Shown: in pieces, positions 29,000 to 37,729 of the stretch
Layout: the number at the start of each line of letters is the position of its first letter
Position numbering within the stretch: the first letter of the stretch is position 1
Assembly: GCF_006494775.1 (NCBI RefSeq)
Contig: NZ_CP041146.1
Location: 930,001-994,000, forward strand
Source: Nocardioides humi
GTDB lineage: Bacteria; Actinomycetota; Actinomycetes; Propionibacteriales; Nocardioidaceae
Length of the DNA: 64,000 nucleotides
Direction of reading: 5' to 3'
Made by a program: the position numbers and the translations under genes
The notes under the pieces: generated by a model
Told to the model about the DNA's origin: nothing
Seen by the model: only the letters and a program-made list of their open reading frames with translations
Database searches by the model: none

Positions 29000-29373
29000 C
29001 GCTGGTGCTGGACACCGGCGCCCTCTTGGCGATCGAGTGGCGCAACCGGGCCGTGCTGGCCGCGATCCGGCGTGCGCATGAGGAGGGCGTCCCCGTGCGA
29101 ACGAGCAGCGGAGCGGTCGCCCAGACCTGGCGCAACGGGGCGCGACAGGTCCGCTTGGCCACCGCGCTGCGCGGCATCGATGAGCACGCCATCGACGCGG
29201 GCGCGTCCCGCCGGGTCGGCCGACTCCTCGCCGACGCCGGCACCAGTGATGTCATCGATGCCCACGTCGCCACCCTGTGCGATCCCAATGCCGTCCTGTT
29301 GACGTCCGACCCCGACGACCTCGACCACCTCGCCGCCACCCGCGGGGTGGACGTGATCATCGAGCGAGTCTAG
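28996..29373 (+). CDS. vapC: PIN-domain ribonuclease toxin (VapC-like)
   Basis: 125 aa. The PIN acidic residues are in LVLDTGALLAIEWRN (first Asp, Glu), DVIDAHVATLC (Asp pair) and LTSDPDDLDHLA (final acidic cluster). VapC toxins cleave tRNA or rRNA; the target is not predictable here. Translation is coupled to the antitoxin by an ATGA overlap. The stop codon overlaps the stop of the convergent regulator gene by a few bases. Confidence 0.85.
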   Translation: MTLVLDTGALLAIEWRNRAVLAAIRRAHEEGVPVRTSSGAVAQTWRNGARQVRLATALRGIDEHAIDAGASRRVGRLLADAGTSDVIDAHVATLCDPNAVLLTSDPDDLDHLAATRGVDVIIERV

Positions 29374-30383
29374 GTCCGCCGCCGCCAGGCCATCCCAAGC
29401 GTGAAGCGGGAGCTCGCACCGAGCTCGGCCATCGCCTCCGAGACCCGCCGGCGCACCGTCCGCGCGGTGATGCCGAGGGTCCGGGCCACGGCGTCGTCGG
29501 TCAGCCCCCGGGCCAGTAGCCCGAGGACGTCGGCCCACGGCTCGTCGTCCGCGAGCCAGGCGTGCGAGGTCGCCCAGAGCTCGTCGAAGAGCAGGCCGAT
29601 CGCGGCGACCACCGGCGGGGTCCGGATCGCGATGGTGTTCTCCGGGGCCGGCGAGCCCCACCACACCGGCAGCGCGGCCAGGCCGGGCGGGTCCACGTAC
29701 ATCCAGCTCGCGACCTGCTCGCTGCGCCGGAAGTCGACGCCGGCGGCCCGGGCGGCCTCGACCAGACCGTCGAGGTCGGCGACGCCGTCGCCGCCGCGTC
29801 CCCAGGTCGGGTCGCTCGGCACGAGCACCCGGACCCGCGCCTCGCCGGAGAGCCGCTCCTGGAGGCGGAGCAGGTGGCCGGAGACCAGCGCCACGCGCAG
29901 CACGCCGGCGTCGGGCGCCACGAGCGAGGGCCGTTGCGGCCGCTCCCGCTCCGCGTGGCGGAACCACTCGTCCCACGAGTCGGCGTGGGCGTGGACCAGC
30001 GTCACCGCGAGCGGGTGCTCGCCCTCAGGGTCGGCGGTCCCGAGGTCCCACGCGCGGATCAGGCCGGGCAGCGCCTCCATCAGCGCGACGGTGCGGGCGT
30101 TCTCGGCCATCAGGGCCCGGGCCCGCGCCTCGCCGAGCGCCACGAAGACGGTGTACGGCGACTCGTACTCCAGGGGCTCGCCGTCGCGGCGCAGGAAGCC
30201 GCCGTCCTCCAGGGCCGCGATCCGGGCGCGCAGGTCCCGCGGCGGGTCGGCGAGCGCCGCGACCAGCGCCGCCTCGTCGGGCGGACGGAGCAGATAGGCG
30301 GTGCTCAGGATCTCCATCGTCACGGGATCGAGCAGCGCGCTCTCCCGGATCCCGGGGAGGCCGGCACCGGACGGCGTGGACAT
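29370..30383 (-). CDS. LuxR-type HTH regulator with TrmB-like N-terminus
   Basis: 337 aa. The C-terminus has a LuxR/FixJ helix-turn-helix: LGLLARGLTDDAVARTLGIT, then ARTVRRRVSEAMAELGASS. The N-terminus (MEILSTAYLLRPPDEAALVA, AALEDGGFLRRDGEP) looks like a degenerate winged-helix of TrmB type, and the middle (ARVRVLVPSDPTWG and VDFRRSEQVASWMYVD) like the phospholipase-D-like sensor part of that family. Such one-component regulators are common in Actinobacteria; the ligand is unknown. It overlaps the vapC 3' end. Confidence 0.78.
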   Translation of the reverse strand: MSTPSGAGLPGIRESALLDPVTMEILSTAYLLRPPDEAALVAALADPPRDLRARIAALEDGGFLRRDGEPLEYESPYTVFVALGEARARALMAENARTVALMEALPGLIRAWDLGTADPEGEHPLAVTLVHAHADSWDEWFRHAERERPQRPSLVAPDAGVLRVALVSGHLLRLQERLSGEARVRVLVPSDPTWGRGGDGVADLDGLVEAARAAGVDFRRSEQVASWMYVDPPGLAALPVWWGSPAPENTIAIRTPPVVAAIGLLFDELWATSHAWLADDEPWADVLGLLARGLTDDAVARTLGITARTVRRRVSEAMAELGASSRFTLGMAWRRRT

Positions 30384-30507
30384 GGCGCCAGCGTGCGGGA
30401 GTACCGGACATTCCGCAACCGGACTCTCAGGAAGTGACCCCTACCGGACAGCTCCGGGCTACGTTGCCTGACGCGCCCGCCCGGGCCGCCGATCCCGAGG
30501 AGCTCTC

Positions 30508-30894
30508 ATGTCGCACACCCCCGCCGTCAGGCCGCGCCGTCTCGCCGCGGCGCTCGCCGTCGCCCTGACCACCGCCGCGCTCACCCCCGCCCTGGCCGCG
30601 CCCGCCGGGGCCGCGGCCCCCGTGAAGAGCAAGGTCACCATCAAGGCCGCCGGCGTCGACCTCTTCGGCAAGGTGAAGAGCAAGCGGACCAAGTGCAAGG
30701 TCGGGCGCACGGTCCTCGTCTTCAAGGTCCTCGACGACGGCAACCACCTCTTCAGCACCGACACGACCGACGAGCGCGGCCGCTGGGACACCGGCAACAC
30801 CGGCCAGGAGGGCACCTTCTTCGCGAAGGTCAGGAAGACTCCCACGTGCAAGGCCGCCAAGAGCCCACGCATCGAAGCCGTGCGCAACGACTGA
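30508..30894 (+). CDS. Secreted small protein, beta-rich
   Basis: 128 aa. Sec signal peptide (RRLAAALAVALTTAALTPAL AAPAGA region, cleavage near residue 36) then a Lys-rich domain with two Cys (KSKRTKCKVGRTVLVFKVLD and RKTPTCKAAKSPR), plausibly disulfide-linked outside the cell. GAGGAG lies 6 nt before the ATG. No family recognised. The next secreted protein begins 8 bases after its stop, so they form an operon. Confidence 0.7.
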   Translation: MSHTPAVRPRRLAAALAVALTTAALTPALAAPAGAAAPVKSKVTIKAAGVDLFGKVKSKRTKCKVGRTVLVFKVLDDGNHLFSTDTTDERGRWDTGNTGQEGTFFAKVRKTPTCKAAKSPRIEAVRND

Positions 30895-30902
30895 CCGCCG
30901 CC

Positions 30903-31472
30903 ATGAGGATCCTGACCGCACTCCGCGCCACCCTCACCCCCGCCTTCGCGGTCGCCTGCCTGGCGCTGGCCGTGGGGCTGTCCGGGACGGCGTACGCCGC
31001 GGTCAAGGTCGGCGCCACGGACATCAAGCGGGACGCCGTGCGCGCCAAGCACATCAAGGCCGGCGCGGTGCGGGCGGACGAGGTGAGAGACGGCTCGCTC
31101 ACCGGCCTCGACATCCAGGACGGCAGCCTGTCCGGCGCGGACCTCCAGGACCGCACTGTGGGGCGCGACGACCTCGCGCCCTCGGCGCGCGGCATCACGG
31201 ACGCGGAGCTGGTCTGGAGAACCTCCTCCGCGACCGGCTCCGAGCCGTCGAAATCCGTCACCGCACAGTGCCCCGACGGCAAGGTCGCGATCTCGGGCGG
31301 CGCGATCATCAACGGCAGCGACAACAACGTCTACATCACCGAGAGCTCGCCGCCCTCGGGCGCGGCGGGACCGCTGCAGCAGGGCTGGTTCATCCTCGCC
31401 CAGGAGGAGGAGGGAACGGACGGCGGCAACTGGGACATCCGCGGCTTCGCGGTGTGCGTCAGTCTCGGCTGA
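30903..31472 (+). CDS. Secreted protein with pentapeptide-like repeat stalk
   Basis: 189 aa. Signal peptide to about residue 32 (AFAVACLALAVGLSGTAYA), then near-regular short repeats (ATDIKRDAVRAKHIKAGAVR, ADEVRDGSLTGLDIQDGSLS, GADLQDRTVGRDDL) that suggest a beta-solenoid or extended stalk, then a C-terminal domain with two Cys (TAQCPDGKVAISGGAIINGS and AVCVSLG). This layout is frequent in actinobacterial surface proteins of unknown function. It is co-transcribed with the preceding secreted protein. Confidence 0.7.
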   Translation: MRILTALRATLTPAFAVACLALAVGLSGTAYAAVKVGATDIKRDAVRAKHIKAGAVRADEVRDGSLTGLDIQDGSLSGADLQDRTVGRDDLAPSARGITDAELVWRTSSATGSEPSKSVTAQCPDGKVAISGGAIINGSDNNVYITESSPPSGAAGPLQQGWFILAQEEEGTDGGNWDIRGFAVCVSLG

Positions 31473-31475
31473 GAC

Positions 31476-32587
31476 TCAGGCCGAGCCAGCCAGGCGCTCG
31501 ACCGCCGCGGCGATGCGCTCGTCGGTCGCGGTGAGCGCGATCCGGACGTGGTGGGAGCCCGCGGGGCCGTAGAACGCTCCTGGGGCGACGAGGACGCCCT
31601 GCGCGGCGAGGTCGGCGACGAGCTGCCAGCTGTCGGGGCCGTCGGGCCCGCGGGTGGTCCACAGGTACAGCGACGCCTCGGAGTGCTCGATCGTGTAGCC
31701 CGCGGCCTCCAGCGCCGCGCGGAGCGTCGTACGACGGGCGCGGTAGCGCTCGTGCTGCTCCTTGACGTGGGCCTCGTCGCCGAGCACCGCGGCCATGGCG
31801 TGCTGCTGGGGGCGGGCATCATCAGGCCCAGGTTCTTGCGGACCGCGAGCAGCTCGGCGACGACCTCGCGGTCGCCTGCGACGAACGCGCAGCGGTAGCC
31901 GGCGAGGTTGGAGCGCTTGGAGAGCGAGTGGACGACGAGGATGCCCTCGGCGGAGCCGCCGCAGATGTCGGGGTGGAGGACCGAGTACGCCTCGCCCTCC
32001 CAGACGCAGTCGAGATAGCACTCGTCGGAGACGAGCAGGACGCCGCGCTCACGGCACCAGTCGACGACCTTCCTGAGGTGCTCGGGCGGCAGCACGCGAC
32101 CGGACGGGTTCGAGGGCGAGTTGACCCACAGCAGCCGCGGCGTCTCGGGGCCGAAGGTGGTCAGCGAGTCCGTAGCGACGGCCTTCGCGCCGACCAGCGC
32201 GGCACCGACCTCGTACGTCGGGTAGGCCAGCGCCGGGTAGCCGATCAGGTCGCCCGGCCCGAGGCCGAGGTATGTCGGCAGGGACGCGATGAACTCCTTG
32301 GAGCCGATCAGCGGCAGCACCTGGTCCAGGCCCAGGCCGGTCACGCCGTGCGTCCCGGCGAGCCAGTCGAGGACGGCCTGCCGGACCTCGGCGGTCCCGA
32401 TCGTGACCGGATAGCCGGGTGCGTCGGCGGCCGCCGCGAGCGCGGCGCGCGCGACCTCGGGCGTCGGGTCGACCGGGGTGCCGATCGACAGGTCGACGAT
32501 CCCGCCGGGGTGCGCGCGCGCCTGCTCGGCGTACTGCGTCAGCTTGTCCCAGGGGAAGTCGGGAAGCCGGGTGGAGACCCGCCCCAC
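31476..32587 (-). CDS. dapC: N-succinyldiaminopimelate aminotransferase DapC (frameshifted as assembled)
   Basis: About 370 aa after one base is restored near 31813. Fold-type I PLP enzyme: NSPSNPSGRVLPPEHL, SDECYLD, and the PLP-lysine block VVHSLSKRSNLAGYR. It transaminates N-succinyl-2-amino-6-oxopimelate with glutamate in DAP synthesis. The frame breaks at LMMPAP; one more C in the CCCCC run restores PQQHAMAAVLGDEAHVKEQ and runs to the stop at 31476. GTG 32587 directly abuts the fdxA stop. fdx followed by dapC is also found in M. tuberculosis (Rv1177-Rv1178), which supports DapC over other aminotransferases. Confidence 0.85.
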
Positions 32588-32914
32588 TCAGTGATCCTGG
32601 TTCTGCGGCTCGAGGGCAGCGACGAACTCGGCGTCCTTGTCGATCTCGCCCATCTTGGCGGCGCCGCCGGGCGAGCCGAGGTCGTCGAAGAACTTCACGT
32701 TGGCGTCGTAGTAGTCCTTCCACTCCTCCGGCACGTCGTCCTCGTAGAAGATCGCCTCGACCGGGCAGACCGGCTCGCAGGCGCCGCAGTCGACGCACTC
32801 GTCGGGGTGGATGTAGAGCATCCGCTTGCCCTCGTAGATGCAGTCGACCGGACACTCGTCGACGCACGCGCGGTCCTTGACGTCGACGCACGGCTGCGAG
32901 ATGACGTAGGTCAT
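32588..32914 (-). CDS. fdxA: 7Fe-8S ferredoxin
   Basis: 108 aa. Cluster ligands are visible in the N-terminal half: [17 protein letters not shown] and [17 protein letters not shown]; the pattern with a C-x7-C spacing in the first motif is the 3Fe-4S plus 4Fe-4S type of actinobacterial FdxA/FdxC. An acidic C-terminal extension follows ([19 protein letters not shown]). It carries electrons to unidentified redox partners. AGGAGG is 5 nt before the ATG. dapC follows without a gap, and a perfect inverted repeat lies 33 bp upstream of its start. Confidence 0.93.
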   Translation of the reverse strand: MTYVISQPCVDVKDRACVDECPVDCIYEGKRMLYIHPDECVDCGACEPVCPVEAIFYEDDVPEEWKDYYDANVKFFDDLGSPGGAAKMGEIDKDAEFVAALEPQNQDH

Positions 32915-32946
32915 CGATTCCTCCTGAGACCCTCAAGGCGAGCGGA

Positions 32947-32971
32947 CCGACACGAAAGTGTTTCGTGTCGG
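32947..32971. promoter_or_regulatory. Perfect inverted repeat between fdxA and GNAT gene
   Basis: CCGACACGAAA and its exact reverse complement surround GTG, giving a 25-bp hyphenated palindrome. It lies 33 bp upstream of fdxA and immediately upstream of the divergent GNAT -10 box (TAGTAT, 32981-32986), where one dimeric regulator could control both. No known actinobacterial operator was recognised with confidence. Confidence 0.6.
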
Positions 32972-32980
32972 TGCTCAGCC

Positions 32981-32986
32981 TAGTAT
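32981..32986 (+). promoter_or_regulatory. -10 box TAGTAT, leaderless GNAT promoter
   Basis: TANNNT element 7 nt before the GTG at 32994; predicts a transcript starting at or next to the start codon. Confidence 0.45.
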
Positions 32987-32993
32987 CCCGGGC

Positions 32994-33974
32994 GTGACCG
33001 ACGCGCACGGACCCACGCCACGAGACGGACACCAGGCGGGACGGCACCGTCTCGGACCCCACGTCGTGGGCCGGCGGGTCGTCGTACGACGCCTGCTGCG
33101 CGGCGAGACCGGACCCACCGGAGGGCCCGCGTTCACCGACCTCCTCGGGACCTGCCTGTCGTGGCGGGACGGGGCCTGCGTGGTCCAGCCGGAGACCGGC
33201 GCCGCGGTGACGATCCCGATCGCCGACATCGTCTCCGGCAAGCCGGTGCCGCCGCGCCCCTCGGTGCGACAGCGCGTCACCGTGCGCGACGCCGAGCTGC
33301 ACACAGCGGCGCTGGAGGGCATCGAGACCACGCCGCTCGGCGAGTGGCAGCTGCGCTACGAGCCCGCACCGTCGGGCCGGGTCCGCAACCGGTTCAACTC
33401 GTGCCTGGGCGTGGGCGACCCGGGCATGCCGGTGGCGGACGCCGCGCACGCCGTCCGGTCGTTCTACTCCGCCCGGGGCCGGTCGCCGCGGATCCAGGTC
33501 GAGCTCGGCTCGGCGAACGAGGAGGCGCTGCGCGCGCTGGGCTGGCAGCCGGTCCCGGGGCGGGACTCGCACTTCCTGCTCGCCTCCCTCTCCCGTGCCC
33601 GGCGGAGCCTGGAGCCGGCGGACGGGTCGCCCTCGCTCGAGGTGGACGGGCCCCGCGTGCGGGCCGTCCTCGACGGCGTGGCCGAGGGGCGGGCCGTCCT
33701 CGACGGCGTGGCCGAGGGGCGGGCCGGCCTCGACGGCGACTGGCTCGGCATCCACGACCTGCAGGTGGCGCCCGAGCACCGCCGCCGGGGCCGGGCCCGG
33801 GCCGTCCTCGCCGCGCTGCTGGAGTGGGGCGCCGAGCGGGGTGCCCTGACCGTGTGGCTGCACGTCGAGACGGGCAACGAGCCCGCCCTGGCCCTCTACG
33901 AGCGGCTCGGCTTCACCCGCCACCACACCTGCCGCTACTACTCGACGAACCCGTTGTCGACCAGCCAGTCGTAG
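32994..33974 (+). CDS. GNAT N-acetyltransferase with extra N-terminal domain
   Basis: About 326 aa from GTG 32994. Residues about 20-90 form a separate beta-rich region (VVRRLLRGETGPTGGPAFTD, WRDGACVVQPETGAAVTIPI) and the C-terminal half is the GNAT fold with the acetyl-CoA loop LQVAPEHRRRGRARAVLAAL and a closing LYERLGFTRHHTCRYY. Acceptor unknown. An internal 30-bp tandem repeat (33661-33735) encodes RAVLDGVAEG twice. Its last 37 bases overlap the end of the convergent substrate-binding protein gene. The start is set by the leaderless -10 box. Confidence 0.8.
   Translation: MTDAHGPTPRDGHQAGRHRLGPHVVGRRVVVRRLLRGETGPTGGPAFTDLLGTCLSWRDGACVVQPETGAAVTIPIADIVSGKPVPPRPSVRQRVTVRDAELHTAALEGIETTPLGEWQLRYEPAPSGRVRNRFNSCLGVGDPGMPVADAAHAVRSFYSARGRSPRIQVELGSANEEALRALGWQPVPGRDSHFLLASLSRARRSLEPADGSPSLEVDGPRVRAVLDGVAEGRAVLDGVAEGRAGLDGDWLGIHDLQVAPEHRRRGRARAVLAALLEWGAERGALTVWLHVETGNEPALALYERLGFTRHHTCRYYSTNPLSTSQS
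33661..33735 (+). repeat. 30-bp in-frame tandem repeat in GNAT gene
   Basis: 33661-33690 and 33691-33720 are identical 30-bp units, followed by a partial third unit. They add whole decapeptides (RAVLDGVAEG) before the acetyl-CoA site, so copy number can change without breaking the frame. Confidence 0.9.
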
Positions 33975-34939
33975 GCCACGTCGGTGGGCTCCTCGCCGTC
34001 GACGTCGACTCGGGCGTTCATCGCGAGCAGCTCCTCGTTGGTGAGCTTCGCGGTGACGGGGGCCATCAGGTCCTCGATCTCGGGATGCTCGTCGAAGAGC
34101 TCCTTGCGGACGACGAGCGAGACGTTGTAGTTGGGGAAGTAGCGCTTGTCGTCCTCGAGGACGGTCAGGTCGAGCGCGAGGATCCGTCCGTCGGTGGTGA
34201 AGACCTCGCCGAAGACGCAGTTGCCCGACGCGGTGGCGTCGTAGATCGCGCCCGTCTGGAAGGTCTTCAGGTTGCTCTCGGGCACGCCCTGGGCGGAGCC
34301 GAGCGGGATGCCGTAGGTCTCCAGCATCCCCTCCAGCCCGTCGTTGCGGTCCCGGAACTCCGACTCCACGCAGAAGGTGCGCTCGGCGACGGGGACCTTC
34401 GCGATCTCGGAGAGCGTGGTGATGCCGTACTTCTGCGCGCTCTGCTCGGTGATCGCGAAGGCGTAGGTGTTGTTCATCGGCGCCGGCGGCAGCCAGACCA
34501 GGTCGTTGCGCTCCAGGTCGAGGTCGCGCACGGCCTCGTACTGCTTCTCCTCATCCGGGATCGGGTCCGGCTGGGTGAGGTACTGCAGCCAGCCCGTGCC
34601 GGTGTACTCCCACATGGCGTCGATGTCGCCGGTCAGGTGCGCCTGCCGGGCCGAGGCGCTGCCCGGGATGTTGGTGAGGTCGGTGACGTCGGCGCCGGCG
34701 GACTTGAGCAGGATCAGCGCGATCTTGCCGAGGATGATGTTCTCGTTGAAGTTCTTCGACCCGACGGAGAGCTCCACCCCGGACAGGTCGGGCGCGTCCT
34801 CGAGGTCGCCCACGAGCGTGCCGCTCGGGATGAAGCCGCCGGCGGTCTGCAGGCCGCAGCCGGCGGTGGCGGCGAGCAGCCCGAGGACCGCGGCGAGGCC
34901 GGCGACCAGACGCAGGGACAGGGTCCGCATCGTCCTCAC
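33938..34939 (-). CDS. Quaternary-amine ABC transporter substrate-binding lipoprotein
   Basis: About 333 aa. Lipoprotein signal (LRLVAGLAAVLGLLAATAGC) then an OpuAC/ProX-type binding domain: VGSKNFNENIILGKIALILL, DAMWEYTGTGWLQYL, PAPMNNTYAFAITEQSA, ECP-type residues in CVESEFRDRNDGLEGML. It captures glycine betaine, choline or a related osmolyte for the adjacent permeases. GTG 34939 overlaps the permease stop; ATG 34930 is an alternative. Last gene of a permease-ATPase-permease-binding protein operon. Confidence 0.88.
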   Translation of the reverse strand: MRTMRTLSLRLVAGLAAVLGLLAATAGCGLQTAGGFIPSGTLVGDLEDAPDLSGVELSVGSKNFNENIILGKIALILLKSAGADVTDLTNIPGSASARQAHLTGDIDAMWEYTGTGWLQYLTQPDPIPDEEKQYEAVRDLDLERNDLVWLPPAPMNNTYAFAITEQSAQKYGITTLSEIAKVPVAERTFCVESEFRDRNDGLEGMLETYGIPLGSAQGVPESNLKTFQTGAIYDATASGNCVFGEVFTTDGRILALDLTVLEDDKRYFPNYNVSLVVRKELFDEHPEIEDLMAPVTAKLTNEELLAMNARVDVDGEEPTDVAYDWLVDNGFVE

Positions 34940-35744
34940 ACCCCTTCGGCCGGGCGAGAACCTCCAGCACCCGTCCCAGCCACTCGACCAGCAGGGCGAG
35001 CAGGGCCACGAGGACAGCGCCGGCGACCATCACCGGGAAGCGGAACAGGGTGAGGCCGGAGTTGATGGTGGCGCCCAGTCCGCCGCCGTTGATGAACGTC
35101 GCCAGGGTGGCCGTGCCGACCACCAGCACGAGGGCGGTCCGGACGCCCGCCATGATCACCGGCAGCGCCAGGGGCAGCTCGATCCGGAGCAGCACGGCGG
35201 TCTGGGACATCCCGACGCCGCGGGCCGCCTCGACCAGCGTCGGGTCGACGCCCCGCAGCCCCTCGATGGTGTTGCGGAGCACGGGGAGCAGGCCGTAGAG
35301 GGTGAGGGTCAGGACCGAGACCCGGAAGCCGGTCCAGAAGCCGATGTCGTTGAGCCAGATCCAGATCAGCACGAGCAGGCCGATGGACGGCGCGGACTGG
35401 CCGACGTTGGCGATCCCCACCACGAGCGGCGAGAGACGGGAGAGGCCGCCACGGGTGAGCAGGACGCCCAGCGGCACCGCGATGAGCACCACCAGCACGG
35501 AGGTGAGCAGGGTGAGCTGGGTGTGCTGCCAGATCTGCGAGGTCACCGTCGACCAGCGCAGCTGGCGCAGCTCCGTCTCGTCGAGGTCCGCGGTCTGGCG
35601 CCACCAGACGTAGCCGCCGAAGGCGAGCGCGATCAGGACCGGAGGCACGATGAGCATCAGCGACGTCTCGCGGTCCAGGCGGGCCAGGCGGCGGGGGCTG
35701 CGGGCGGCCGCCTGGGCGTCGGGAGCGACAGCGGTGTCAGCCAT
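34936..35744 (-). CDS. Quaternary-amine ABC transporter permease 2 (frameshifted near 3' end as assembled)
   Basis: About 269 aa. One long helix (LMLIVPPVLIALAFGGYVWW) then a binding-protein-dependent permease domain, VLTLTLYGLLPVLRNTIEGL, RGVDPTLVEAARGVGMSQTA, containing the EAA loop that contacts the ATPase. The frame would run into the next gene; one extra G in the GGGG run at about 34943 gives RPKGV and a stop at 34936, which fits the normal overlap with the binding protein start. Start ATG 35744 overlaps the ATPase stop. Confidence 0.82.
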
Positions 35745-36929
35745 CGTCCTGCGCCTCCTCCATCGCCCGGATCTGCGCGGTGACGGCGGCGAAGTCGACG
35801 ACGCCGAGGTACTGGTCGCGATCGCCGGTCACCACGGCCGCGCCGTGACTGCTGGAGAGCATCGTGTCGAGCGCGTCGTTGAGCGTGGCCCGCTGGTCGA
35901 CGTCGACGAGCTCCTGGTCGGGCGCGACGATCGTGTCGCCCTTGAGCTGGCGCAGCCACGGCCAGCCCTGCGGCCGGCCGCGGGCGTCGAGCACGATCAC
36001 CGCCCGGTCGCCATTGGCCTCCGCGCGGCGGCGTACCTCCTCGGTCGCCTCGCCGATCCGCGCGGTGGTGGGCTGGCGCAGCTCCACGTCGGTCACCCGG
36101 GCCAGGCTCAGCGCCTTCAGCGACGACCCGGCGCCGACGAAGTCGGCCACGAAGTCGTTGGCGGGTGTGCTGAGGATCGCCTCCGGGGTGTCGTACTGCG
36201 CGACCTTCGCACCCTCCTGGAGGATCAGGATCCGGTCGCCGAGCTTGATCGCCTCGTCGATGTCGTGGGTGACGCACACGATCGTCTTGCGCAGCTCGCG
36301 CTGGATGCTGATCAGCTCGTCCTGGAGGCGCTGGCGGGTGATCGGGTCGACGGCGCCGAAGGGCTCGTCCATCAGGATCACCGGAGGGTCGGCGGCCAGG
36401 CCGCGGGCCACGCCGACCCGCTGCTGCTGGCCGCCGGACAGCTCGCGGGGTAGCGATGGCGGTACCGGTCGGGGTCGAGGCCGACCAGGTCGAGCAGGTC
36501 GGTGACCCGCTCCGCGATCCGGGCGGAGTCCCAGCCCAGCATCTTCGGCACGATGCCGATGTTCTTCTCCACCGTCATGTGCGGGAACAGGCTCCCGCCC
36601 TGGATGACGTAGCCGATGTGGCGGCGCAACTCGTTCTCGTCCTTGCCGCGGATGTCCTCGCCGTCGATGGTGATCGTGCCCGAGGTGGGCTCGATCAGCC
36701 GGTTGATCATCTTCAGCGAGGTGGTCTTGCCGCAGCCGGAGGGCCCGATGAACATCACGATCTCGCCGGCGGGGATGGTCAGCGACAGCGAGTTGACCGC
36801 CGGGACCTTCTGGCCGGGGTAGAGCTTGACCACGTCGGTGAGGACGAGCTCCGCGCCGCTGACCTCGCCGGAGCCGTCCGCGGGCTGCGCCGCCGTCGGG
36901 TCGGTCGGAGTGTCGCCGGTGATGCTCAT
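35737..36929 (-). CDS. Quaternary-amine ABC transporter ATPase (ProV/OpuCA-like, frameshifted as assembled)
   Basis: About 397 aa after one base is restored near 36451. Walker A GPSGCGKTT, Q-loop region IGYVIQGGSLFPHMTV, Walker B VILMDEPFGAVDP, H-loop VCVTHDIDEA; the C-terminal half carries two CBS-like domains (VTDVELRQPTTARIGEATEE; VVDFAAVTAQIRAMEEA), which sense ionic strength in OpuA-type importers. The break falls in the signature: RYPASCPAA becomes RYPRELSGGQQQRV when CCCC is read as CCCCC. ATG 36929 overlaps the upstream permease stop. Confidence 0.87.
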
Positions 36930-37621
36930 GAGCGGATTCCCTTCGAGATGGTCAGGCGCCCCAGCAGCAGGAGGAGCCCGTCGGCGACGAGGGCGACCGC
37001 GATCACCCCGACGGTGCCGACGAGGGCGTAGTTGAGCGCGTTGGCGCCGCCGATCTGCGTCAGGCCGGTGAAGATGTAGGTGCCCAGGCCGGGGCCGAGC
37101 ACCAGGGCGGCGATGGCCGCGACCCCCATCGACATCTGCGTGGAGATGCGCACCCCGGCGAAGATCACCGGCCAGGCCAGCGGCAGCCGGACCCGCATCA
37201 GTGAGGTGAGCTCGTTCATGCCCATGCCCTTGGCCGACTCCAGCAGGGTCGGGTCCACGCCCTGCAGGCCGACGACGGCATTGCGCAGGATCGGGAGCAC
37301 GGCGTAGAAGGTGACGGCGACGAACGCCGTCGGCACGCCCAGCCCCAGCAGCGGCAGCAGCAGCCCGATGAGGGCGAACGAGGGGATCGTCAGCCCGATC
37401 GCGCTCACCATGTTCGCCAGGCCCTGCAGCCGGGGCACGCGCGTGATCACGACCGCGATCGCCACCGCGATCACGGTCGCCACGAGGACGGCCTGGAGGA
37501 CCAGGCTCGCGTGCTGATAGCTGAGGAACGCGATGTCCGACCTGCGGTCGCCGATGAACTCCCACACGAGCGGGAGCACCTCCCATGCAGGCCGCCGGGA
37601 GCGCCCTGTCGCGCCCCCCAT
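36926..37621 (-). CDS. Quaternary-amine ABC transporter permease 1
   Basis: About 231 aa. Helix-rich permease with the EAA-type loop LPILRNAVVGLQGVDPTLLE, then SAKGMGMNELTSLMRVRLPL. Forms the first gene of the four-gene importer (permease, ATPase, permease, binding protein), all overlapping by a few bases. Start uncertain: ATG 37621 gives a normal N-terminus, while GTG 37654 would add 11 residues. Together the system should import betaine/choline-type solutes for osmoprotection, though carbon-source use is also possible. Confidence 0.82.
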   Translation of the reverse strand: MGGATGRSRRPAWEVLPLVWEFIGDRRSDIAFLSYQHASLVLQAVLVATVIAVAIAVVITRVPRLQGLANMVSAIGLTIPSFALIGLLLPLLGLGVPTAFVAVTFYAVLPILRNAVVGLQGVDPTLLESAKGMGMNELTSLMRVRLPLAWPVIFAGVRISTQMSMGVAAIAALVLGPGLGTYIFTGLTQIGGANALNYALVGTVGVIAVALVADGLLLLLGRLTISKGIRS

Positions 37622-37729
37622 GAACCTTTGCGGGGTGTCACGGCCCACCTTCACCCAAGCACAAACCGCGCGTGGGTCGCCACCGTCGGCGTGTCGCCGG
37701 GGGCGCTCGGACGCCGCTCGGGACGCCGC

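Noticed and set aside
32947..32971. Rho-independent terminator of a neighbouring gene
   Set aside because: The perfect repeat lies between two divergent start codons, where no transcript should end; operator is the better reading.
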